Shown here: piece by piece, positions 26,164 through 33,886 of the stretch
Position numbering within the stretch: position 1 is the stretch's first letter
Layout of the letters: each line of letters starts with the position of its first letter
Assembly (NCBI RefSeq): GCF_965227785.1
Contig: NZ_OZ245785.1
Location: 868,001 to 932,000, forward strand
Length of the DNA stretch: 64,000 bases
From: Gracilimonas sp965227785
GTDB taxonomy: Bacteria > Bacteroidota > Rhodothermia > Balneolales > Balneolaceae
Direction: 5' to 3'
Made by a program: the position numbers and the translations under genes
The notes under the pieces: generated by a model
Database searches by the model: none
The model's input: only the letters and a program-made list of their open reading frames with translations
What the model was told of the DNA's origin: nothing

Positions 26164-29085
26164 CTATTTCCTTAGAATTCTGTTATTGATGTATTTGATA
26201 GTTCCAACTTCACAAGGAAATGAAACTGCTGAATCATACACGCTGAAACCGGAAAGTATAGCATCGATCTCGCGGCGATCTTTTTCAGAATGGTATTCCA
26301 GCATTATGAAGCCGGTGTTAGGGAGTAAATTTTTCATTCCTCTCAGAATAGGTACTTCTGCTCCTTCAGTATCGATCTTAAGGACATCAATTTTGTTGAT
26401 TCCTTTTTCAGCCAGTGCTTCTCCGCTTTTCTGCATTTTAACAGCAACCTGATGACCGCCTTCCATTTTTACGGTTGAAGACTGACCGGTATTTGCAGGG
26501 TGTTGAAACAGATTAATTTCACCATTCTCATCACTTAGCGCTACCTGGTTGATGGTTATATGATTCAGGTCTTTTGTATTGTGAGCAAGAAGAGGAAATA
26601 CCTGCGGGTTGGGCTCAAATGTGTGAATCTGGCAATCAGAGTTCCATTGCCGGGCATACAGTGAAAACGACCCAACATTACCTCCAATGTCAACTACAAC
26701 ACTATTCTCGCTAAGTTGAAAAATTGAAGGGAGTCCATATTCATGGTCTGTAAAAATATTCTTTAGCCTGAATAATTCTGATTCAGGAATAGCCACTCGC
26801 AAGGGTTCCGAATATTTTAAATCCGGTGTATTTACAATAGCTTCAACTACTTCAGAGGGAGTATTTTTAAATTTATGGAGTGACTTTTGCACATAAATTT
26901 CCTTTTTCAAGTTCTTATTCTCCGAAGTTGTTGAATTCAGCTTTTCAGTGCTTTTAACGTCCTTTTTTTTGGAAGTCACCCAAATATGATCCTGCCACTC
27001 TCCTTCCGGCAGGTTATTCTGATATCCTGCCACTCTTTGAATCCACATTTCGCGGAAAGCTATAGCCAGGTTGTCGGCGAACTTTGGAGCATCGCATACC
27101 GGTGAGTCCAGTAGGCGTTCCCGAAGTCCAGCCCTGACTTTCGCTAACCCTTCAGTATCTTCGGCTAACGAAACGGCCGTTTGAATGTAATCGTCCCAGT
27201 TATCGGTTACCCACTCCGAAAAGCCCGCATTTGTTAAGTGTGAAGTTGAGTGACGGCCTGCAAATGTAGGTCCGGAATTGGTGACTACAGGTACCCCCAT
27301 CCATAAAGCCTCGATGGTGGTTAGTCCACCGGAATAGGGCCATGGGTCCAGAGCAATATCAACCTTGTTATAATGTTCAAGTAGCTCGTTATGGAGTGAA
27401 TAGCCATCAAATATCACTCTTTCTTTTTCTATACCACATTCTGCCAGGTGATCCGCCACTCGCTGCCGAACCAATTCCGTGTCGTACTGCTTGCTCTTCA
27501 GATAGAGACGGCTTTGGGGAACCTGCTTCATAATTTCTGCCCATTTAGAAAGCAGTTCTGTATTTATTTTAGTGGGGTTATTGAAACATCCAAAGGTGAT
27601 GTATCCATTTTTTTCAGCCGGAGCTTCTGCCACATCAATATCATAGTTCGGAAGAGTATAGCAGACATAATCATCCGGCATCCGCACCAATTTTTCGGTA
27701 TAAAAGACTTCTTCTCCCTCCGGTGATTCTTTGGCATCGGTAAGCAAGTAATCCATGGATTTCAGTCCGGACGTGTTAAACAATCCACCCACCCATTTTA
27801 TGGTAATTGGAGCGGGCTCAAGTGCAACTGTTTTCAACCGGTTTCCGGATGAATGCCCGGATAATTCCACTAAAATATCAATCTCATCATCTTTAATAAT
27901 CTGGGCAACAACCTCATCCGAGTATCCCACTACCGACGTCCATTTTGCACTTGCCTCTCTTATGCGTTTTGTCAGTGAATCATGATAGGTATCAGTAGTA
28001 TATATATAGGTAGCAATTTCATCTTTGGGAAGCTGCTCCAATGCCGAGGTAATCATCCATCCTACCGGGTGTTTCTTAAAACCACCGGAGATAAAACCAA
28101 CCCTCAGTTTCTTGTCCTTATTCTTATTTACAGGTACCGGACGCTCAGGACGCTCTTCTGGCGCGTAATAGGTATCCCAAAGAGAATGAGCTTCAAAAAT
28201 CTCTTCTTTCTTTCGCTTGGGATTGTAGTGAATGCCCATCAGATAGTTAGAAAGTGACTGCTGGGTTTCCGGAGTATCTTTTAATGCTTTGAGGTAATTT
28301 TCTTCCGCTTTATCATACTGCCCGGTTTCCAAAAGACAGAGTGCATAATTCACTCTTACATTTCCGTCCTTAGGATAGCGGTCCAACAGCCGCTCATTCA
28401 ATTCAATGGCTTCAGTATATCTGCCCATGGCACGATATAAGAGCGAGAGTACACTGAGGGCCAGCAGATTTTCACTGTCAAGTTCAAGCACTTTTTGAAT
28501 AGCATCTTCGGCTTGTTCATGCTCACCTATCGACTGATAAACCTGAGCTTTTTTGATCCCCGCATCTATCAGTTTAGGCTCCATCTGTAGCGTGATGTCA
28601 TACAGCTCCAGTGCTTTTTTATAATCACCCTGGTCTGCATAAATCTGCCCAATGTTATAGGCAATCAGGTAATTTTTCGGATCCAGTTTGTTAGCAATGG
28701 TATAGCACTGGATCGCCTTATTTAATAATGCAAAATCCCAATAGAGCTTCCCCATGAACATCCAGGCATCAAGCAACTCTTGATTTAGTTGAACTGTAGC
28801 CTTTCCATACCGCTCTGCATTCTCAAAATCCTGAAGTTCATAATAACAGCGGGCCACCAGTAAAAAAGTCTGAGCATTCTCGGCATTCGCTCCTATGGAC
28901 TTTTCGAAATACCCAATAGCTTTCTCAAAATTTGATTTCTGCATTTGGGCAATTCCAAGAAAATAATAGACCAGCCAGTGCTTCGACTTTCTTCTCAACA
29001 AAGGATCTAACAATTTTATAGCCTGATCCGGATCCGGATGTTTTTGATCTAATAACTTTTGGGCACGCGCTAATTCTACTTTCAT
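26164..29085 (-). CDS. TPR / O-GlcNAc-transferase-like (GT41) / FkbM methyltransferase fusion
   Basis: A 973-residue protein with three parts. Residues 1-290 are TPR repeats. Residues 325-690 are a GT41 (OGT/SPINDLY type) catalytic domain: RVGFISGGFKKHPVG with the expected catalytic-type His339, ILVELSGHSSGNRL, IKWVGGLFNTSGLKSMDYLL, TFGCFNNPTKIN and PWPYSGGLTTIEALWMGVPV. After a charged linker (about 700-760), residues 765-970 are an FkbM-type SAM methyltransferase with VVDIGGNVGSFSLYA (797-811) and VLKIDTEGAE. GT41 enzymes attach a sugar to Ser/Thr of proteins, and FkbM enzymes O-methylate sugars. First gene of a four-gene operon between the flagellins and fliS, so flagellin is the likely target; this is inference. 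Fusion of all three domains in one chain is unusual. Confidence 0.88.
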   Translation of the reverse strand: MKVELARAQKLLDQKHPDPDQAIKLLDPLLRRKSKHWLVYYFLGIAQMQKSNFEKAIGYFEKSIGANAENAQTFLLVARCYYELQDFENAERYGKATVQLNQELLDAWMFMGKLYWDFALLNKAIQCYTIANKLDPKNYLIAYNIGQIYADQGDYKKALELYDITLQMEPKLIDAGIKKAQVYQSIGEHEQAEDAIQKVLELDSENLLALSVLSLLYRAMGRYTEAIELNERLLDRYPKDGNVRVNYALCLLETGQYDKAEENYLKALKDTPETQQSLSNYLMGIHYNPKRKKEEIFEAHSLWDTYYAPEERPERPVPVNKNKDKKLRVGFISGGFKKHPVGWMITSALEQLPKDEIATYIYTTDTYHDSLTKRIREASAKWTSVVGYSDEVVAQIIKDDEIDILVELSGHSSGNRLKTVALEPAPITIKWVGGLFNTSGLKSMDYLLTDAKESPEGEEVFYTEKLVRMPDDYVCYTLPNYDIDVAEAPAEKNGYITFGCFNNPTKINTELLSKWAEIMKQVPQSRLYLKSKQYDTELVRQRVADHLAECGIEKERVIFDGYSLHNELLEHYNKVDIALDPWPYSGGLTTIEALWMGVPVVTNSGPTFAGRHSTSHLTNAGFSEWVTDNWDDYIQTAVSLAEDTEGLAKVRAGLRERLLDSPVCDAPKFADNLAIAFREMWIQRVAGYQNNLPEGEWQDHIWVTSKKKDVKSTEKLNSTTSENKNLKKEIYVQKSLHKFKNTPSEVVEAIVNTPDLKYSEPLRVAIPESELFRLKNIFTDHEYGLPSIFQLSENSVVVDIGGNVGSFSLYARQWNSDCQIHTFEPNPQVFPLLAHNTKDLNHITINQVALSDENGEINLFQHPANTGQSSTVKMEGGHQVAVKMQKSGEALAEKGINKIDVLKIDTEGAEVPILRGMKNLLPNTGFIMLEYHSEKDRREIDAILSGFSVYDSAVSFPCEVGTIKYINNRILRK

Positions 29086-29125
29086 GATTGAAAATGAGTT
29101 TTCTTGATTTCAACACACTCTCATT

Positions 29126-29141
29126 TCCAAAAATGATGCCA
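29126..29141 (-). promoter_or_regulatory. Weak sigma54-like element before the glycosylation operon
   Basis: On the minus strand TGGCAT-N5-TTGGA, 41 bases before the ATG of the TPR-GT41-FkbM gene. The -24 half is good, but the -12 half lacks the key C of TTGC. Tentative. Confidence 0.3.
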
Positions 29142-29166
29142 TCCCCGAAAAGCCCTGTTTCTTACA

Positions 29167-29361
29167 CTACTGAACCTGTATGCATGGGTAATGAAGGGCT
29201 AAATTTTCCGCTTCAGAATTTTTTTCCGCCTGCCTGAGGTTAATTCTGGCAATATTCATATATAAAACCATCGGAGAAGCTATTTCCACTTTGGCACAGT
29301 AGTTGCCAAAATCTTTATGTCCTGAACGAGCTTTGGACGCCCGGGAAGGATTAGAAAACAT
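29167..29361 (-). CDS. Small hypothetical protein upstream of fliS
   Basis: A 64-residue reading frame with a good ribosome binding site (TTAGGAGTTCTTAATG, AGGAG eight bases before ATG), divergent from fliS and upstream of the glycosylation operon on the same strand. The product has one Cys and a mixed hydrophobic centre (ASPMVLYMNIARINLRQAE). I recognise no family. A perfect sigma54 consensus for the opposite direction lies inside the frame, so the apparent gene could be a by-product of regulatory sequence. The ribosome binding site is the main argument for it. Confidence 0.45.
   Translation of the reverse strand: MFSNPSRASKARSGHKDFGNYCAKVEIASPMVLYMNIARINLRQAEKNSEAENLALHYPCIQVQ
29292..29306 (+). 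promoter_or_regulatory. Candidate sigma54 promoter for fliS-fliD
   Basis: TGGCAC-AGTAG-TTGC, a complete match to the -24/-12 consensus TGGCAC-N5-TTGC. It points at fliS, 131 bases before its ATG, and lies inside the small minus-strand frame. An NtrC-family activator is encoded 2.6 kb downstream. Confidence 0.6.
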
Positions 29362-29375
29362 TAAGAACTCCTAAT

Positions 29376-29403
29376 TTAAGTTTTTAGGGCAGTGGGCCGA
29401 TAA
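29376..29403 (+). promoter_or_regulatory. Sigma28 promoter of fliS-fliD
   Basis: TTAAGTTT, 12 bases, GCCGATAA; the -10 element is a perfect match to the FliA consensus and the -35 element matches seven of eight positions. It ends 33 bases before the fliS start codon. Confidence 0.85.
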
Positions 29404-29436
29404 AGCATTGGAGTTTCTTTCATCAATTTCAAAATT

Positions 29437-29763
29437 ATGCGTGATCCACAATTAGTCTATCAAAAACAATCTGTGATGAATGCTTCGCCGCTGAAGCTGG
29501 TAGTTAAGATGTATGATCTGGTTATCCAGGCTACCTACCGTGAAGATCAGGGAAAAGTAAAAGCCATTCTATCCGAATTGATACAGGGATTGAATTTTGA
29601 CTATGAGCCGGCCGGCCAGCTTTTTGAGCTCTATCGGTATTGCCAGGACCTGGCCCGAAAACAGCGGTATGATGAAATCCGCGAGATTCTGGAGCCTCTA
29701 AGAGAAACCTGGGAAGAAGTTGCCAATCAAAAGCAACCTTCCCCATCTATGGTGCAGCAATAA
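29437..29763 (+). CDS. fliS: Flagellar export chaperone FliS
   Basis: Small helical cytoplasmic chaperone that binds the C-terminus of flagellin and delivers it to the export gate. The opening YQKQSVMNASPLKLVVKMYD is the FliS signature, in particular the ASP-x-KLV-x-MYD motif. The protein has 108 residues, somewhat shorter than E. coli FliS (136), with a helical remainder. It lies 28 bases before fliD, the classical fliS-fliD neighbourhood, and is driven by the sigma28 promoter described above. Confidence 0.88.
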   Translation: MRDPQLVYQKQSVMNASPLKLVVKMYDLVIQATYREDQGKVKAILSELIQGLNFDYEPAGQLFELYRYCQDLARKQRYDEIREILEPLRETWEEVANQKQPSPSMVQQ

Positions 29764-29791
29764 AGAACAGTAATCGCTAATAACTCTAACT

Positions 29792-31189
29792 ATGGCATCC
29801 ATTTCCAGCCTTATGAGCCAAACAAGTTCTTACGAATCGTTCGTAACGCAGCTTGTTAATATTGAAAGTCAGAAAATGCTTCGTATGGAAGTGCAGGTTC
29901 GGGATGAGAAAGAGTCCAAATCTGCTGTTGGAACTGTAAGTAAAGCTATTTCAGACTTTGAGAATATTATTAAGGAACTCGAAACACCGAGCAACCGGTC
30001 TTTTGAACCGTTTAAGACTTCTTCCAGTGATGACTCGGTTGTACAGGTAAATTCTGCTACCGGCCTGGATAATGAATCAGCTTTCAATATCACGGTAGAA
30101 AGGCTTGCCAAAAACGACACCGCCCTTTCCGAAACTATGACCGGAGATGGCTATGAACTTGCAGCTCAGGGAGATGGCTCTGTAACACTTACTATTGGTG
30201 ATAAGACGGAAACCATCAATATTGTAACCACCAAAGATGACGGCAGCGGTGGCACCGTTGATAAAACCAACCAGGAAATTCTTGAGTCGTTTGAAACGGA
30301 AATTGAAAGCCTTTTCGGTGATGAAGCCAGTGCCAGTGTGTTTAATCTGGATGGAACCAATGTACAGTTTTCTTTAAAAAGTCTTGAAACCGGCTACGAT
30401 AACCGAATCCAGTTCAGTGGAGCTACCGGGGTTTTGGCCGGGGTAACCGGAGGTATGACCCACCTCACTCCCCAGGCAGAATTAGACGCCCAGTTTATTA
30501 TTGACGGAGTGACCTTCAATCGCGCTGAAAATACTGTTGATGATGCCATTGAGGGACTTTCTTTCACTATGAAGAAAGCCACTGGTGTAGCCGAACAAAT
30601 GACAGTTGAACGGGATACCGAAGCAGCTAAATCGAATATTCAGGATTTCATCGATGCTTATAATGAAATGAACGAGACCATCAGGGAGCGTACATTCATT
30701 AATCCTGAAACCGGAAACAAAGGTCCGCTACAGGGAATGAGGTCGGTGCGAAACCTGACTATTAACTTGCGGCAAACTGCCATTCTATCTCTAAGCGGTG
30801 TGGCTGAAGGTGAAGTTGCCAGTTTTGCTGACATGGGCATCACATTTGAAAATAGTGGGAAGATGGTGATTGATGATTCCTCAAAGCTCGATGACTTATT
30901 GAGCCAGAATCCGGAACAGATAGCCAATTTCTTCTCCAACGAAAACTCCCCTGTTGCCATGATGAAGGCACGGGCGGAATCATACACTGAGGCTGATGGT
31001 ATACTTTCAGCGATCGAAAGCGGGCTGGATCAAAAAATTGACCGGCTGGACCGGCGTATAGCCAGCGAGCGTAAATACCTGGAAGAATATGAAGCCGAAC
31101 AGCGTAGAATTTTTAACGAATTGGACCTGATTCTTGAAGAAGGACAGGCTCAGTTTGATGCTGTATATAATTTCATGTCCGGTTATTAA
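29792..31189 (+). CDS. fliD: Flagellar filament cap protein FliD
   Basis: Forms the cap at the filament tip under which flagellin subunits fold. The N-terminal coiled part (SSLMSQTSSYESFVTQLVNI) and C-terminal coiled coil (DRRIASERKYLEEYEAEQRR...NFMSGY) are the D0/D1 segments. The central region holds the FliD_N and FliD_C domains (QVNSATGLDNESAFNITVERL; ADMGITFENSGKMVIDDSSKL). The length of 465 residues is typical. It is in an operon with fliS and two small genes. Confidence 0.94.
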   Translation: MASISSLMSQTSSYESFVTQLVNIESQKMLRMEVQVRDEKESKSAVGTVSKAISDFENIIKELETPSNRSFEPFKTSSSDDSVVQVNSATGLDNESAFNITVERLAKNDTALSETMTGDGYELAAQGDGSVTLTIGDKTETINIVTTKDDGSGGTVDKTNQEILESFETEIESLFGDEASASVFNLDGTNVQFSLKSLETGYDNRIQFSGATGVLAGVTGGMTHLTPQAELDAQFIIDGVTFNRAENTVDDAIEGLSFTMKKATGVAEQMTVERDTEAAKSNIQDFIDAYNEMNETIRERTFINPETGNKGPLQGMRSVRNLTINLRQTAILSLSGVAEGEVASFADMGITFENSGKMVIDDSSKLDDLLSQNPEQIANFFSNENSPVAMMKARAESYTEADGILSAIESGLDQKIDRLDRRIASERKYLEEYEAEQRRIFNELDLILEEGQAQFDAVYNFMSGY

Positions 31190-31210
31190 AATAAGATAAA
31201 GATCTGAACA

Positions 31211-31570
31211 ATGACTCCTTTGCATAACATATTGGGACAATTGAATGACAGCAGTGAAGCCATTCTAAGCGAAATTGACTGCAATGAGCCTTCATTCGAG
31301 GCTATTAAATTTCAGCTTGGACAGCGTGAAGACCTTGTTAAAAAACTGGGGATCATAACCGAAGCAAACCCAAAAGATTCGCTTTCTGATGAAGATCGTA
31401 TCTCCTTGCGGTTTCTTTTTGAGACCTTCGTAGAACTTAACGACAGTATTCAGAGCAACCTTCAAAACCTATTAAACAGTCATAAGGAAAAATTAGGCAC
31501 GGCAGTAAACCAGCGTAAGGTGGAGAAAAGCTACCGTGTTTTAAAGAACCCTGACATTTCGTACTTTTAA
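31211..31570 (+). CDS. FliT-like flagellar chaperone candidate
   Basis: A 119-residue, mainly helical acidic protein 21 bases after fliD. The gene order fliD-fliS-fliT is common, and size, helical character and position fit FliT, the export chaperone for FliD. I do not see sequence motifs strong enough to name it on sequence alone. The charged pattern NSHKEKLGTAVNQRKVEKSYR near the end is compatible with the FliT C-terminal helix. Confidence 0.6.
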   Translation: MTPLHNILGQLNDSSEAILSEIDCNEPSFEAIKFQLGQREDLVKKLGIITEANPKDSLSDEDRISLRFLFETFVELNDSIQSNLQNLLNSHKEKLGTAVNQRKVEKSYRVLKNPDISYF

Positions 31571-31596
31571 TCTTGATGAATAAGAGGGATAATATT

Positions 31597-31953
31597 ATGG
31601 AAATTAACAAGCTAACAAATCAAGCTAACGCACACATAAAGAGCACGGATGCTTCCGAAAGCAGCCAGAATGCTTCTAAAGTTTCCCGTGCAGACAAATC
31701 CGCTGAATTGACCGATAAAGTTTCACTGGAAAACTTCAGCGCAAAGAAAAGCGAACAACTGTTCGCTAAAATTGAGCTGGAAAAGCAAAACCAGTCTTCT
31801 TTCGGAAAACTCAAAGAGATGAAAGCCAAACTGCAGGCTTATGAAGCGGCTAAGAATGAATCCCCTGAAGCTGCTAAAAACACCGAAATCGGCAAAATGC
31901 TGAACGATCCGGAAGTCTGGTCAAAAATTGCAGAAAATATGGTTGACAAATAG
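31597..31953 (+). CDS. Small polar protein in the fliD operon, possibly FlgM-like
   Basis: A 118-residue protein rich in Lys, Glu, Ser and Ala with a low-complexity N-terminal half, last gene of the fliS-fliD operon before a terminator. I choose the ATG at 31597 because GAGGG lies eight bases before it; an upstream ATG at 31573 has no ribosome binding site. An intrinsically disordered N-terminus followed by helices, and the segment DKVSLENFSAKKSEQL, recall the anti-sigma28 factor FlgM, but the typical FlgM C-terminal helices are not clearly present. Function unknown; FlgM is only one suggestion. Confidence 0.6.
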   Translation: MEINKLTNQANAHIKSTDASESSQNASKVSRADKSAELTDKVSLENFSAKKSEQLFAKIELEKQNQSSFGKLKEMKAKLQAYEAAKNESPEAAKNTEIGKMLNDPEVWSKIAENMVDK

Positions 31954-31993
31954 CCGCGACTTATCTTTCTTAATTTCATCATAATAAATAGTT

Positions 31994-32020
31994 AGAGAGC
32001 ATTAATTGCTCTCTTTTTTT
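31994..32020 (+). terminator. Terminator of the fliS-fliD operon
   Basis: Stem AGAGAGC / GCTCTCT with a 7-base loop, followed by seven T. It starts 41 bases after the last stop codon. Confidence 0.92.
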
Positions 32021-32084
32021 GTATGAGAATCCCGTAACTTCGTTTGGGGGTTAGCGCCAATAATATTTTAATTCGCTAAGATAT

Positions 32085-33503
32085 ATGAAACATTCCATTC
32101 TTGTTGTTGATGATGACGAACTCCTGCTTGGATTTATGGAGGAGATATTAACAAAAGAAGGATTTGAGGTTCACGCTTTTGAATCTCCCGTTAAAGCTAC
32201 TCAGTTTCTTGAAAAAAACAGCGTTGACCTTGTCATCACCGATGTTAAAATGAATGAGATGACCGGCGATGAAGTGCTGGCCACCGTTCAAAAGAACTAT
32301 GCCGATACCGGTGTTATTATGATCACAGGATTTGGTAACATCAACCACGCTGTGCGAGCCCTGCATAAAGGTGCGTTCGATTATATCACCAAGCCCTTTA
32401 AGGCCAAAGAAATTCTGTACCGTGTGAACCGGTATTTTAATGCCGACCCCGAAGAGCGCGACAAAAAGCCAAAGTCGGTTGCCCACTCCCCTCGCGAAGA
32501 CAAGAAAGGAGACCTGGTAAGTCCGGTTGATAATTCTGATGAAGCTGAAAACAAGTTTATTGGAAATGATCCTCAGATTAAAAAACTGCTTAGAATTATC
32601 CCTCAGATTGCCCGAAATACAGCACCGGTTTTGATACAGGGAGAAAGCGGAACAGGGAAAGAAGTGTTTGCCCATCAAATTCACAGCAACAGTAACAGAG
32701 CCCAGGGACCGTACATCAAAATTAATTGTGCCAACCTCCCATCCGAGCTGGTAGAAAGTACACTATTCGGTCATCTTGAAGGATCGTTCACCGGGGCTAC
32801 ATCTGACCGAAAGGGGGCCTTTGACGCAGCTGAAGGTGGAACCCTCCTGCTTGATGAGATTACAGAAATTGAATTAAATGTCCAGGCAAAACTGCTTCGC
32901 GTTCTTCAAGAAAATGAGTTTTATCGTGTAGGAAGTCAGGAACCGGTAAAAGCTAATGTTCGCATTCTGGCTACTTCAAACCGAAATATTGCGGAAGCTA
33001 TTGCCGAAAATAAATTTCGGGAAGATCTTTACTACAGGCTGAATGTTTTTCCTGTTGAAATCCCCCCTCTCCGAGACCGAAAAACAGATATCCCCGTTTT
33101 AGCCAATTACTTTGTTGAGCAATATTCCACTAAGTATGGGCTTAAGAAGAAAGAGCTTTCTGAGGAGCTTTTAAACCATCTTGTGCAGCAGGAATGGCGT
33201 GGAAATGTTCGGGAATTGAACAACAAAATTCACCGGGGAATCATCCTCGCCCAGGACAGTGACGAAATCACCATGGAACATATCAACCACGAGATGTTCT
33301 CCAGTGTAGATGAAAAACTAAACAAAGAAGTGCTCGCTACTGACCTGCCCCTGATGTCGATTGAGGAAATGGAGCTGCAACTTATCCAGAAAGCCCTCGA
33401 ACATACCCAGGGCAACCAAAAGAAGGCCGCAAAATTGCTGGGTATTTCTGACCGTACCATCCGAAACAAGCTAAAGCAGCTTGATGATGAGAAAGAAGAG
33501 TAG
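32085..33503 (+). CDS. Sigma54-dependent response regulator, NtrC family
   Basis: Transcription activator with three domains in 472 residues. The receiver domain is residues 1-120, with the phosphorylatable Asp53 (LVITDVKMNE) and Lys104. The AAA+ sigma54-interaction domain (about 155-390) has Walker A GESGTGKE (186-193), the sigma54-contacting GSFTGA loop (233-238, a mild variant of GAFTGA) and GGTLLLDEI. A Fis-type helix-turn-helix closes the protein (NQKKAAKLLGISDRTIRNKL). Its sensor kinase is not adjacent. Located between flagellar genes and accompanied by sigma54-type promoters at 29292 and 54955, it is a good candidate for the flagellar activator (FlrC/FlgR role); other roles are possible. 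Confidence 0.88.
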   Translation: MKHSILVVDDDELLLGFMEEILTKEGFEVHAFESPVKATQFLEKNSVDLVITDVKMNEMTGDEVLATVQKNYADTGVIMITGFGNINHAVRALHKGAFDYITKPFKAKEILYRVNRYFNADPEERDKKPKSVAHSPREDKKGDLVSPVDNSDEAENKFIGNDPQIKKLLRIIPQIARNTAPVLIQGESGTGKEVFAHQIHSNSNRAQGPYIKINCANLPSELVESTLFGHLEGSFTGATSDRKGAFDAAEGGTLLLDEITEIELNVQAKLLRVLQENEFYRVGSQEPVKANVRILATSNRNIAEAIAENKFREDLYYRLNVFPVEIPPLRDRKTDIPVLANYFVEQYSTKYGLKKKELSEELLNHLVQQEWRGNVRELNNKIHRGIILAQDSDEITMEHINHEMFSSVDEKLNKEVLATDLPLMSIEEMELQLIQKALEHTQGNQKKAAKLLGISDRTIRNKLKQLDDEKEE

Positions 33504-33541
33504 CATCATCGTACTTTATTAAGAGTAAGAATTTCTCTCCC

Positions 33542-33618
33542 GTCATTTCGTGGCTGAGATCCTTCCCGGTCCAAACCCTAAACAAATCTGCCGTATTACT
33601 GCTACTGCCCAGGATAAC
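33542..33618. repeat. Partial, degenerate copy of the dispersed repeat
   Basis: GTCATTTCGTGGCTGAGATCCTTC ... CCCAGGATAAC corresponds to the 3' half of the family (compare CATTCCGTGGCTTAGATCCTTC at 46079). It marks the left edge of the metal-resistance block. Confidence 0.6.
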
Positions 33619-33682
33619 TTGTTACTCATACTTTCTATACCCTATAACTACTCCACTCACGAGGAATGTATTATACTTTTAA

Positions 33683-33886
33683 TCAACATCCGGTTCCTTG
33701 TTGAACCGGAGGACAAGGTGTATCTCCATAAGAACAGAAAACACAACAGTCTCCCCTCTCAGGCTTGATTATGCTTTTACATTCCGGGCATTGCCAAAAG
33801 AATTGGCAGGAATCAGTCGGCATTTCCTCTTTCGAAAAAAAGCCGCAATCAGGGCAAGTAATGTTTGAATATAAAATTAGCTTCAT
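33683..33886 (-). CDS. GDCC-motif small zinc-ribbon protein
   Basis: A 67-residue protein with eight or more cysteines in CxxC patterns (ITCPDCGFF, QCPECKS) and the striking segment GDCCVFCSYGDTPCPP. Small proteins with this GDCCVFCSYG signature accompany mercury- and heavy-metal-resistance genes in many bacteria; their function is not established to my knowledge. It overlaps the end of the MerR gene by four bases, so the two are probably co-translated, which suggests a role in metal handling or buffering. Confidence 0.8.
   Translation of the reverse strand: MKLILYSNITCPDCGFFSKEEMPTDSCQFFWQCPECKSIIKPERGDCCVFCSYGDTPCPPVQQGTGC

Noticed and set aside
32148..32684. 178-codon open frame antisense to the NtrC-family gene
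   Set aside because: It overlaps a fully conserved regulator gene and has no recognisable features.
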